Origin: Candidatus Doudnabacteria bacterium
GTDB taxonomy: Bacteria; Patescibacteriota; Doudnabacteria; UBA920; O2-02-FULL-48-8
DNA: 24,294 nucleotides
Direction of reading: 5' to 3'
Assembly: GCA_016198045.1 (NCBI GenBank)
Contig: JACQJI010000002.1
Span: 1 to 24,294, forward strand
This document shows, piece after piece, positions 1 to 6,569 of this stretch (position 1 is the stretch's first letter; each line of letters begins with the position of its first letter). Below the pieces are notes generated by a model. The model made no database searches. It saw only the letters and a program-made list of their open reading frames with translations, and was not told the origin of the DNA. The position numbers and the translations under genes are program-made.

Positions 1-1095
1 ATGAAAGTAGTATGCACCAAGGACAACTTAAGAAAGGGGTTATTTGCCGTCAGCCGGGTGGTGGGAGTAGGAAACCCCCTCCAGGTCTTGAATAATATTC
101 TGGTCAAAACCGACCAGGGGCGAGTCAAACTTTCCTCCACGAATTTAGAAATTGGGGTCAATACTTGGATTGGGGGCAAGGTTGAAGAAGAGGGTGGGTT
201 AACTGTGCCAGCCAAACTAATGAATGAGTATATAAATAATTTACCGACTGAAAAGGTGGTGATTAGCGCCAAAGACACCACCTTAAGCCTGGAGTCAGAA
301 AATTACCACACCAACATCAAAGGCCTGTCTTCCGAAGACTTCCCGTTAATCCCGCAGGTTTTGGATGAGCCATACGCAAAGATTTCTTCTGAGGAGCTGC
401 GCGCGGCCTTAGCCGAAACAGTTTGGGCCTCAGCCAACAACGAAACCCAACCCGAGATTTCCGGCATATTCATGGCTTTCGAAGACAATAAGCTGCGGAT
501 TGCGGCCACTGACCGGTACCGGCTGGCTGAACGGACTTCCAATTTATCCGCACCGGTTGCCGCCACTAAAGAGGTGATTATTCCGGCCCGCACCATTGGT
601 GAGCTGTATAAAATTCTCAGTGTTAGCAGCGGCGAGGTGGAGATTTATTTTTCCGAATCCCAAGTATTGTTTAAGTTTGATGAGACAGAAATCATTTCCC
701 GCTTGATTGACGGAACCTATCCGGATTACCGCCAGATTATTCCCAAGGATTTCAAAACCGAGGCTGAGGTTGACCGGTCCGAACTGCTCCACGCGCTTAA
801 GGCGGCCAGCTTGTTTGCCCCGGATTCCAACAATGTCCAAGTCCAAGTGGGTAAAAATGAGTTAACTGTCAATGCGTCCTCAGCCCAAGCCGGCGAGAAT
901 GTAACCAGGGTTGTAGCTTCAGTCAAGGGCGAGGCCAACAACGCGGTGTTTAATTTCCGCTACCTGCTGGACTGTTTAAATGCCCTGCCCGAACAGAAGG
1001 TCGTGCTCAAGATGATCAATGACGCTTCGCCGGCCACAGTGGTTCCTCTAAACCGCGACAATTATTTGTACATCGTGATGCCGATTAAGCTCTAG
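1..1095 (+). CDS. dnaN: DNA polymerase III beta subunit (sliding clamp)
   Basis: This encodes the ring-shaped clamp that tethers the replicative polymerase to DNA. The 364 residues match the usual bacterial length (about 365-380) and show the three-fold repeated clamp architecture, with recognisable family stretches such as ISGIFMAF, ATDRYRLAE, IDGTYPDYRQIIP and the C-terminal YIVMPIKL, which is typical of the end of the third domain. The window opens exactly on its ATG, so its promoter and upstream neighbour (often dnaA) cannot be seen. recF follows 92 nt downstream on the same strand, the classical order near a bacterial replication origin. The assignment rests on family motifs and gene order and is secure. 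Confidence 0.97.
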   Translation: MKVVCTKDNLRKGLFAVSRVVGVGNPLQVLNNILVKTDQGRVKLSSTNLEIGVNTWIGGKVEEEGGLTVPAKLMNEYINNLPTEKVVISAKDTTLSLESENYHTNIKGLSSEDFPLIPQVLDEPYAKISSEELRAALAETVWASANNETQPEISGIFMAFEDNKLRIAATDRYRLAERTSNLSAPVAATKEVIIPARTIGELYKILSVSSGEVEIYFSESQVLFKFDETEIISRLIDGTYPDYRQIIPKDFKTEAEVDRSELLHALKAASLFAPDSNNVQVQVGKNELTVNASSAQAGENVTRVVASVKGEANNAVFNFRYLLDCLNALPEQKVVLKMINDASPATVVPLNRDNYLYIVMPIKL

Positions 1096-1168
1096 GTTTA
1101 CGTTAGACGGTATCGATGCCCGTATCGGTTGACGTACTACGTATTACATATTCCGTCACGGGCTTCGA
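1096..1168. repeat. Intergenic stem-loop repeat, copy A
   Basis: The dnaN-recF gap holds a stem-loop. The left arm 1113-1127 (TCGATGCCCGTATCG) pairs imperfectly with 1158-1168 (ACGGGCTTCGA). The 15-mer is repeated exactly at 5426-5440, and the preceding phrase 1096-1109 (GTTTACGTTAGACG) recurs with one mismatch at 5448-5461. It is therefore a dispersed element rather than a chance hairpin. It could also act as a weak attenuator between dnaN and recF. Confidence 0.7.
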
Positions 1169-1187
1169 CAACTTAAACCGTACTACC

Positions 1188-2240
1188 ATGAGGCTAACAA
1201 GCATTAGTCTAGAGAACTTCCGCAACTATAAACAGATCAGCGTCGATATCTCGTCTGATCTCGTTTTAATTCTGGGGGCCAACGCCTCGGGCAAGACTAA
1301 TTTTTTGGAAAGCATATATTTTCTTTCTCTGCTCAAATCGTTCCGCAGCCCGGACCAGTTTTTGGTCAAAAGCGGCGAGAACTATTTTCGAATCGAAGTC
1401 AAGGCTGGGATGGCTGAGACTTTTGAGGTTGTGGTGCAAACCGAGCCGATCCTAAAGCGCGCCTTTAAGCTTGACGGCCAGAGAATCAAGCGCGGGCTTT
1501 GGAAAAGTTTTGCTACTGTCTTGTTTGTGCCGCAAGACCTAAATTTATTCTCATTCGGTCCAGCGCCGAGGAGAAGATACCTGGATGACACTTTGTCTCA
1601 GATTAGCAAAAATTATTCGGCTGATCTGGCTTCGCTTGACCATGTGCTGCTGCAGCGAAAAAAACTTTTGGAGAAAATTTTTGCCAATCAAGCCCGGAAG
1701 GAGGAGCTTGCCTTCTGGGATGAACAGTTGATGACCCTGACTATGAGCATTGGCAGCGAGAGGAAGGGTTTTTTGGACTTCTTAAACAGCCGCGTCAATG
1801 AGGCATACAAAAACCTCACCGGATTTCAAATGGACCTTCAGATTGAATACAAAACTTACGCTGACAGCCAGCTGACAGCACGCTTAAGGGAATACCAAGA
1901 AGCGGAAATTAGGCTGGGGCAAAACCTGGTCGGCCCGCACCGCGAAGATTTTTTGGTCAAAAAACAAGGCCAGCTTAATGTCTATAATTCTTCGCGCGGG
2001 GAACTGCGCGCCCAAATCCTGGCCATCAAGCTCCTGCAGGCTGAATATCTGGATCAGCATGACCAGCCGCCGGTAATTCTGTTGGATGACGTGTTTTCCG
2101 AGCTGGACGAAGAGCGGCGAATTAAATTGCTTGCACACCTTTCCGGACACCAGATTTTTATCACCACCACCGAAGAGCATCACTTGCCGGAAATAAAGAA
2201 CGCACAAATATTTACCGTAAAAGACGGGAAAATTGAATAA
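1188..2240 (+). CDS. recF: DNA replication and repair protein RecF
   Basis: RecF is an SMC/Rad50-like ATPase that works with RecO and RecR to load RecA at single-strand gaps. From the ATG at 1188 the protein is 350 residues, close to the usual 350-370. It starts with MRLTSISLENFRNY, the typical RecF N-terminus. The open frame extends upstream to 1116, but that extension only translates the intergenic stem-loop repeat, so 1188 is preferred. Visible motifs are Walker A GANASGKT (about 30-37), LVGPHREDF, the signature region SSRGELRAQ, and Walker B with D-loop ILLDDVFSELDEER near the C-terminus. No Shine-Dalgarno is evident. It ends just before a hairpin at 2248-2274. Confidence 0.95.
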   Translation: MRLTSISLENFRNYKQISVDISSDLVLILGANASGKTNFLESIYFLSLLKSFRSPDQFLVKSGENYFRIEVKAGMAETFEVVVQTEPILKRAFKLDGQRIKRGLWKSFATVLFVPQDLNLFSFGPAPRRRYLDDTLSQISKNYSADLASLDHVLLQRKKLLEKIFANQARKEELAFWDEQLMTLTMSIGSERKGFLDFLNSRVNEAYKNLTGFQMDLQIEYKTYADSQLTARLREYQEAEIRLGQNLVGPHREDFLVKKQGQLNVYNSSRGELRAQILAIKLLQAEYLDQHDQPPVILLDDVFSELDEERRIKLLAHLSGHQIFITTTEEHHLPEIKNAQIFTVKDGKIE

Positions 2241-2247
2241 AAAAAAG

Positions 2248-2274
2248 AAGGCGAGGAGCTTGGCTCCTCGCCTT
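2248..2274 (-). terminator. Rho-independent terminator
   Basis: A perfect 12-bp stem (2248-2259 with 2263-2274, AAGGCGAGGAGC) and a 3-nt loop lie between convergent genes. On the minus strand the stem is followed by a run of T residues (complement of 2241-2247), so it best terminates the minus-strand gene ending at 2328. It may also stop recF transcripts. Confidence 0.85.
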
Positions 2275-2284
2275 TCCATTCGGA

Positions 2285-2318
2285 CCTGGGCGCACTGTGT
2301 GGTGTTGTGCACCCTAGG
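2285..2318. repeat. Imperfect hairpin downstream of the GC-rich gene
   Basis: CCTGGGCGCAC (2285-2295) and GTGCACCCTAGG (2307-2318) form an imperfect stem between the minus-strand stop codon (2328-2330) and the terminator. It may protect the 3' end of the transcript. Confidence 0.4.
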
Positions 2319-2327
2319 CCCACGCAC

Positions 2328-4058
2328 TTACTGATCTTCCTCCTTTTCCTGATTGCTCGCCGACGCGCCGCGCTCGGCCAGGGCCGCAGCCACTCGCTCG
2401 GCCAGGGTCCGTAGCTCGTTGGGTCGGCCGCCGAACAGCCCCAGGACCTTGCCGACCTTCCTCGGCTCGTCGCGGACGGTGTGAGTCACCGCCACGTCGA
2501 CGCCGGCGCGGATCGTGCCGAGATCATTGGTCTCCGCCTCCAGGTCGAAGACCCGGCCGGCAAGCTTGCCATCCGCGCGCTGGAGCTCGGCCACGCGTTC
2601 CATGACGCGCTTGCCGAACTCGGCGCCGTACTCGGTGACGACTTCGGTCGCCACCGCGCGAACCCGGGCGTCCTGCGCGTCGAACAGCATGTTCGCGCCC
2701 GCGTGGCTCGGCTTCTTGGCGTACGCGTTGTACGCCTTGTTGCCGGCCTCGTCGCCGTACGTCCGCTGGAACTCGGCCTGGACATAGTGGCGGAACGCCA
2801 CGTCCTTGCCCGCCGATGCTGCCGTGGCTTGCACGAACGATGCCAGGCCGCGCGGGACGACGTAGAATGAGGCCTTGTTCACTGACACCTCTGTGCCATT
2901 GAACGTCGCGCCCGGGCCGTTGGCGCCGCTCGCCGTGCCCGGATCGATCTCCGTGAACATACCCGAGATCGACTTCCTGTCCTTGCTCACGCGGAGGTCG
3001 GGAACGTCGGCACCCGACGCGTCCTTCTTGGTCCGGAGCTTGAACTCCGGATTGAACGCCAGCGTCACCTGGTCGAGGTTGGTGCCGCGGACCGTGAACG
3101 CGACGTTCTTCTGTCCCGGGAGCACCCAGCTCGGCTCGAACGACGCGATGGTCGGTTCGACGACGGGGGCAGCCGGGGGCGTCGCGGGGGTGGTGGTTCC
3201 GGCCGGCGTGGTCGGGAGGCCGGCGGGGTTAGGCGTCTGGGCGCTGGCGATGCCGGCGCCGAGCCCAAGCACGAGGGCGAAGATGACGATATTGGCGATT
3301 CTGGTCACGTTCGTTCTCCTTTTTTCCCTGTTCAACTGAATGATCCCGAAGGCGATGATCGCCATCAGGACGATGAGTGTCAGCGCCAGCGGCGCGCCGA
3401 CGTAAATGACCCAGTTGAACTTCTGCTGGAGGCGCTCGACGCGGATCTGAGCGATCAGCGCCTCGCTCTTCGCGCGGATGACGTGTTGCCGAGTCATCCA
3501 TGCGTTTTGGCGGGCCGACTCGATCGCGTTCTGGATCTCCCTGAGCAAGTTCGCCTCGATCGCGTTCATGCGATTCTCGTTGTCCGTGGGGGTGGCGACG
3601 TAGGGTGTCACCTTGACCTTGATCGGGCCGATCTCGCCAGACAGGTTGTCGGGCTTGCTGCTGTCGGTCGCCTTCATCACGAGATCGAACTCACCTTCCT
3701 CTTCGGGATCACATGCGACGACGAACTTGTCGCCCATCTTGCCCGCGTAGCAGGGGTCCGTATCGCTGGTGCCCATCTCGTACGGTGGTAGCCCACCCTC
3801 AACACTTACCTCGAACGACGTGCGACGGGACGCTTCCATCGTGCCGGGAACCGCAGCAGCTCTGATCACGAGCTTTCCGGATGATGCGAGCTGCGCGGGA
3901 GGCGCGGGAGGCGGTGGCGTGTCGGGTTTCTCCCCGGCCGGCTTGGTGACACCGGGGCGGCGGACCTGCTCCTGCTGGGCGCCGAGCGGCACGATGTTGA
4001 GCAGAATCCCGATGACGAGGATGGTGGCGGCGACGAGGTACTGCGTGCTCTTTTTCAC
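2328..4058 (-). CDS. GC-rich exported two-module protein (in-frame fusion or two abutting genes)
   Basis: This 576-residue frame is read from GTG 4058, which has AAGGAG 7 nt upstream. The frame stays open to 4211, but those extra residues translate a palindromic repeat. Module 1 (about 1-245) has a signal peptide (AATILVIGILLNIVPLGA), a proline-rich linker, an Ig-like domain with two cysteines, a helical stretch, and a membrane segment (VIYVGAPLALTLIVLMAIIAF) followed by basic residues. Module 2 (from about 251) starts with a second signal-like helix ending GIASAQ, then a Pro/Thr-rich linker, an IPT/TIG-like beta domain (SFEPSWVLPGQKNVAFTVRG) and a helical, charged C-terminus. Base composition is far more GC-rich than the neighbours (43 of 60 bases in 2341-2400 by hand count). 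I do not recognise a function; surface exposure is inferred. It may be two genes lacking the separating stop, or a transferred or chimeric segment. Confidence 0.7.
   Translation of the reverse strand: MKKSTQYLVAATILVIGILLNIVPLGAQQEQVRRPGVTKPAGEKPDTPPPPAPPAQLASSGKLVIRAAAVPGTMEASRRTSFEVSVEGGLPPYEMGTSDTDPCYAGKMGDKFVVACDPEEEGEFDLVMKATDSSKPDNLSGEIGPIKVKVTPYVATPTDNENRMNAIEANLLREIQNAIESARQNAWMTRQHVIRAKSEALIAQIRVERLQQKFNWVIYVGAPLALTLIVLMAIIAFGIIQLNREKRRTNVTRIANIVIFALVLGLGAGIASAQTPNPAGLPTTPAGTTTPATPPAAPVVEPTIASFEPSWVLPGQKNVAFTVRGTNLDQVTLAFNPEFKLRTKKDASGADVPDLRVSKDRKSISGMFTEIDPGTASGANGPGATFNGTEVSVNKASFYVVPRGLASFVQATAASAGKDVAFRHYVQAEFQRTYGDEAGNKAYNAYAKKPSHAGANMLFDAQDARVRAVATEVVTEYGAEFGKRVMERVAELQRADGKLAGRVFDLEAETNDLGTIRAGVDVAVTHTVRDEPRKVGKVLGLFGGRPNELRTLAERVAAALAERGASASNQEKEEDQ
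3306..3321 (-). promoter_or_regulatory. Internal Shine-Dalgarno and GTG start of module 2
   Basis: Inside the long frame, AAGGAG (complement of 3316-3321) sits 7 nt before a GTG (3308-3306) that opens a typical signal peptide (TRIANIVIFALVLGLGAG, ending ASAQ). The site has the same Shine-Dalgarno, spacing and GTG as the outer start at 4058. Initiation here would give a separate 326-residue exported protein (2328-3308). Confidence 0.6.
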
Positions 4059-4113
4059 GGCTGGACTCCTTCTGATGAACGAGTAAACGAGTAAACGAAA
4101 TCGAGAACAATTG

Positions 4114-4269
4114 TTGGTTGCGCCGCCCGCGCCTTTAGCCATTGCCTTGTTGTCATTCTGAGCGGAACGAAGCGGAGTCGAGGAATCCCTCCTACAAGAA
4201 CTCGCTCTCACAAGAGGGATCCCTCCACTTCGGTCGGGATGACACTAAAAGCATGGGTGGCGCAACCAA
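4114..4269. repeat. Nested palindromic element
   Basis: The outer arms are 25 nt each (4114-4138 and 4245-4269, 21 of 25 complementary, beginning TTGGTTGCGCC). They enclose a second imperfect palindrome, 4151-4244, with arms beginning TGTCATTCTGAGCG and ending CGGTCGGGATGACA. The inner type resembles short dispersed hairpins common in environmental genomes (family recognition from memory). The element lies in the predicted leader of the GC-rich gene, and its translation explains the spurious N-terminal extension of that frame up to 4211. Confidence 0.75.
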
Positions 4270-4316
4270 ATGTGTAGTTAAATGCACTATTTGATTTTTA
4301 AAGAACAAAACAGAAT

Positions 4317-4345
4317 AGTTTAGCAAAAAATGGTGGTTTTGTCAA
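4317..4345 (-). promoter_or_regulatory. Predicted sigma70-type promoter of the GC-rich gene
   Basis: On the minus strand, a consensus -35 TTGACA (4345-4340), a 17-bp spacer and a -10 TAAACT (4322-4317) are seen. Transcription would begin near 4310, giving a leader of about 250 nt that carries the nested palindrome before the Shine-Dalgarno and GTG at 4058. Confidence 0.55.
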
Positions 4346-4431
4346 TGCCGGCGTCCTTTATACTAAATAATGGCTTATTTAAGGCATTTTATAGGTTTTT
4401 GCCTTTATTATGTGATGTTTTTTAATAAAAA

Positions 4432-4463
4432 AATTCCGGATTGCGCAGCGTGCGTCCGGAATT
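4432..4463 (-). terminator. Rho-independent terminator of the PH-domain gene
   Basis: The 9-bp arms AATTCCGGA (4432-4440) and TCCGGAATT (4455-4463) enclose a further CGCA/TGCG stem. On the minus strand they are followed by seven T residues. It lies 12 nt past the stop codon of the gene ending at 4476. Confidence 0.85.
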
Positions 4464-4475
4464 AGGGAAGTAAAC

Positions 4476-5051
4476 TTATTCTTTCTGTCCTTGCGCTTTC
4501 TGCTCCGGCGGCAGCTGGTCGTACAGATCAGCGATTAGTTTGGACACGGCCGTGGGATCGGGGATGCGCGAAAACACAAACCGCTCCACTTCGCCGGCGG
4601 TTTGGATGTGGACATCCCCGTAGTTTAAAAACGTGGGAAACAGGCCTTTGACTTCAGCCGTGACATCCTGCATGCGCGAGAGGTAAACCTCGGAAATTTT
4701 ATGGTGGACAAGCGAGTACTGGTCAATATCCACCACCCGTTCGTTGGTCACAATCTGGACATTGAGATAATAAATCACCCACAGGATCAGCAGGCCCAGG
4801 ATGAGAAACAGCAGGTAAAGGCTTTTGACCAGCTCATAAACCTCTTGGTAGGGTGAGGTTAGCAGGAATGACGCGTAGCGCGGCAGGAAGTAGTCGGCCA
4901 AAATCAGAATGGCCACAAACATGGCCCAGACCATAAGCCTAACGGCAAACACAAACCAGTGCTGGCGGATGACCAGGTAAACTTCCTCATTTTCCTGCTG
5001 TCCCGGAAACAAGGTTTGGGTGAAGTGTTGTTTGAGACTTGGCCAGTACAT
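4476..5051 (-). CDS. PH-domain (bPH2/DUF304-like) membrane protein
   Basis: A 191-residue integral membrane protein. Two hydrophobic segments are visible (about 33-55, VRLMVWAMFVAILILADYFL, and about 77-98, YLLFLILGLLILWVIYYL). They are followed by a soluble part of the bacterial PH type: NVQIVTNERVVDIDQ, then SEVYLSRMQDVTAEV and YGDVHIQTAG, a pattern seen in DUF304/bPH2 proteins such as YdbS. The exact role of such proteins is not settled; a membrane-associated scaffolding role is only inferred. It is the last gene of the minus-strand block, separated from the next upstream gene by a stem-loop repeat, and has its own terminator. No clear Shine-Dalgarno precedes the ATG at 5051. Confidence 0.8.
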   Translation of the reverse strand: MYWPSLKQHFTQTLFPGQQENEEVYLVIRQHWFVFAVRLMVWAMFVAILILADYFLPRYASFLLTSPYQEVYELVKSLYLLFLILGLLILWVIYYLNVQIVTNERVVDIDQYSLVHHKISEVYLSRMQDVTAEVKGLFPTFLNYGDVHIQTAGEVERFVFSRIPDPTAVSKLIADLYDQLPPEQKAQGQKE

Positions 5052-5073
5052 GTTTAGTTGGTTATTAGTTATT

Positions 5074-5160
5074 AGGCATGGCCACGAGTATGGGTTTAGG
5101 TCTATAGTTTTTAGTGTGACTAAACACTAATAACTTATAACCATACCCGCCGCTATGCCT
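5074..5160. repeat. Intergenic stem-loop repeat, copy C
   Basis: Arms 5074-5093 and 5141-5160 (beginning AGGCATGGCC, ending CGCTATGCCT) are complementary at 16 of 20 positions. The loop is made of short phrases rich in TTAGT/ACTAA, including a TTTAGTGTG/ACTAAACACTAA run. The architecture resembles copies A and B: a GC-containing stem with a low-complexity loop. Confidence 0.65.
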
Positions 5161-5172
5161 TAAAACAGAAAA

Positions 5173-5397
5173 CTAAAATTTAATGCTATTTAAATTACTC
5201 TGGGCGGCGGCAAACAGGCTGGCGGCGATGATGAGGTAGAGCAGGGAGACGGCGGCGGACAGCAGTTTGGACCGGCCAAACCGGTTGAGCGCGTAGAGCG
5301 CTAGAAAACTGTAAATGGCAAAGCCGGCCATGAGGATGTAAAACATCAGGGCAACGATGGTGTGGATGAGGCTGGAGGGCTGGTAGATGGTTAACAT
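5173..5397 (-). CDS. Small two-helix membrane protein, unknown function
   Basis: A 74-residue protein with two predicted transmembrane helices (about 11-35, TIVALMFYILMAGFAIYSFLAL, and about 46-65, LSAAVSLLYLIIAASLFAAA). They are joined by a short basic loop (NRFGRSK), which suggests both ends lie outside and the loop inside. Small proteins of this type are frequent in Patescibacteria genomes, but I do not assign a family. It lies in the minus-strand block between ruvB and the PH-domain gene and is flanked on both sides by stem-loop repeats (copies B and C). A composition rich in hydrophobic codons and placement between same-strand genes support a real gene despite its size. Confidence 0.6.
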   Translation of the reverse strand: MLTIYQPSSLIHTIVALMFYILMAGFAIYSFLALYALNRFGRSKLLSAAVSLLYLIIAASLFAAAQSNLNSIKF

Positions 5398-5406
5398 ACA
5401 GTTTTT

Positions 5407-5493
5407 CGGTAATGGTTTAAAGGTTTCGATGCCCGTATCGTCTAAGGGTTTACGTTAAACGTCTAACCCCAAACGATACTGGCTTCGTTACCG
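5407..5493. repeat. Intergenic stem-loop repeat, copy B
   Basis: Nested inverted repeats: CGGTAA (5407-5412) with TTACCG (5488-5493), then 5426-5440 (TCGATGCCCGTATCG) with 5474-5487 (CGATACTGGCTTCG, 12 of 14 complementary), and an inner GGGTT/AACCC with GTTTACGTTAAAC. It shares an exact 15-mer and a 14-mer (one mismatch) with copy A at 1096-1127. It fills the gap between ruvB and the small membrane protein gene. Confidence 0.7.
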
Positions 5494-5509
5494 GATAACG
5501 CTAAACAGC

Positions 5510-6547
5510 CTAGAGTAATGTTTGCCCTTTGGTTTCTTTCACGGGAATTTTGAGGTGCTCGTAGGCGGCTGGTGTTGCCACTCGTCCCTTGGGAGTGCGG
5601 GCGATAAAGCCTAGCCGCAGCAAGTAAGGTTCATAAACGTCTTCCAGGGTTTCTGCTTCCTCAGAAGTGGCTGCGGCCAGCGAGCCGACCCCGACTGGCC
5701 CGCCACCGAATTTTTCGATGATGGTGGTAAGCATGCGCCGGTCATTGGCGTCCAAACCCAAGCTGTCCACTTCCAGCATGTTCAGGGCTTCTTTGGCGAT
5801 TGACTCGATGATCCGGCCTTGGGCCCGGACTTGGGCGAAATCGCGCACTCGTTTGAGCAGCCGGTTGGCGATTCGGGGGGTGCGCCGGGCCCTGCGGGCA
5901 AGTTCTTTTTTGCCGCCATTGTCGATTTTGATTTTGAGAATTTTGGCCGCGCGCTCAATGATTTTTTCTATTTCGTCTTCCTCGTAATAATCTAGCCGCA
6001 GGGTGCTGCCAAACCGGTCGCGCAGCGGAGCAGAGATCAGGCCAATCCGGGTGGTGGCTCCAATCAGGGTGAACTTGGGCAGATCCAAGCGCAAAGCCTT
6101 GGCTCCCGCACCTTTCCCCAAGACAATGTCCAGGCAGTAGTCTTCCATGGCCGGGTAAAGGATTTCTTCCACCGGTTTGCTAAGGCGGTGAACCTCGTCG
6201 ATAAACAAGACGTCATTGGGCTCAAGACTAGTCAGTAAGGAAGCCAGGTCGCCGGTTTTTTCTATGGCCGGGCCAGAAGTGACTTTGATGGACACCCCGG
6301 TTTCTCGGGCGATGATGTGGGCCAGCGTGGTTTTGCCCAAGCCCGGCGGGCCATAAAGCAGGATGTGCTCGAGCGTTTCTTTTCTTTTTCTGGCCGCATC
6401 AATAAAAATTTTGAGATTCTCTTTGATCTTGGTTTGGCCCACGTATTCGTCCAAAGTCTGGGGCCTGAGGGTGGCTTCAAAAAACCCTTCGTCCTTGGCT
6501 TGTTTGGGGCTGATGATGTCGATTTCGTCAGCGTTGGTGTTGATCAT
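5510..6547 (-). CDS. ruvB: Holliday junction branch migration helicase RuvB
   Basis: RuvB is the hexameric AAA+ motor that drives Holliday junction branch migration with RuvA and hands junctions to RuvC. The 345 residues are full length. Visible are the N-terminal RPQTLDEYVGQ, Walker A GPPGLGKT (about 66-73), Walker B FIDEVHRL (about 115-122), sensor 1 GATTRIG, the arginine finger region APLRDRFG, and the C-terminal winged-helix stretch ending EPYLLRLGFIARTPKGR. It lies 22 nt downstream of pepA on the minus strand. TATACTATAGC just upstream of its ATG could be a -10 region giving a nearly leaderless mRNA. Its partner ruvA is far away (20535) on the other strand, so the two are not in one operon. 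Confidence 0.96.
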   Translation of the reverse strand: MINTNADEIDIISPKQAKDEGFFEATLRPQTLDEYVGQTKIKENLKIFIDAARKRKETLEHILLYGPPGLGKTTLAHIIARETGVSIKVTSGPAIEKTGDLASLLTSLEPNDVLFIDEVHRLSKPVEEILYPAMEDYCLDIVLGKGAGAKALRLDLPKFTLIGATTRIGLISAPLRDRFGSTLRLDYYEEDEIEKIIERAAKILKIKIDNGGKKELARRARRTPRIANRLLKRVRDFAQVRAQGRIIESIAKEALNMLEVDSLGLDANDRRMLTTIIEKFGGGPVGVGSLAAATSEEAETLEDVYEPYLLRLGFIARTPKGRVATPAAYEHLKIPVKETKGQTLL

Positions 6548-6569
6548 AAGCTCAGCTATAGTATAGCAA

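Noticed and set aside
1116..1187. Upstream extension of recF
   Set aside because: It covers the intergenic stem-loop repeat; the RecF family starts at MRLTSISLENFRNY (ATG 1188).
2481..2870. Long open frames antisense to the GC-rich gene (also 2875-3339 and 3769-4086)
   Set aside because: They are shadows expected from GC-rich codon usage on the minus strand; no signals or domains support them.
4059..4211. N-terminal extension of the GC-rich gene (51 further codons up to an ATG at 4211)
   Set aside because: It translates the nested palindrome, has no ribosome binding site, and precedes a clear Shine-Dalgarno plus GTG plus signal peptide at 4058.
4290..4306. boxA-like antitermination sequence (GTTCTTTAA-type on the minus strand)
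   Set aside because: It has a short, AT-rich match, with no boxB or rRNA context; likely chance.
4339..4364. Plus-strand TTGTCA...TATACT promoter-like pair
   Set aside because: The spacer is only 14 bp and no plus-strand gene lies downstream until after the minus-strand block.
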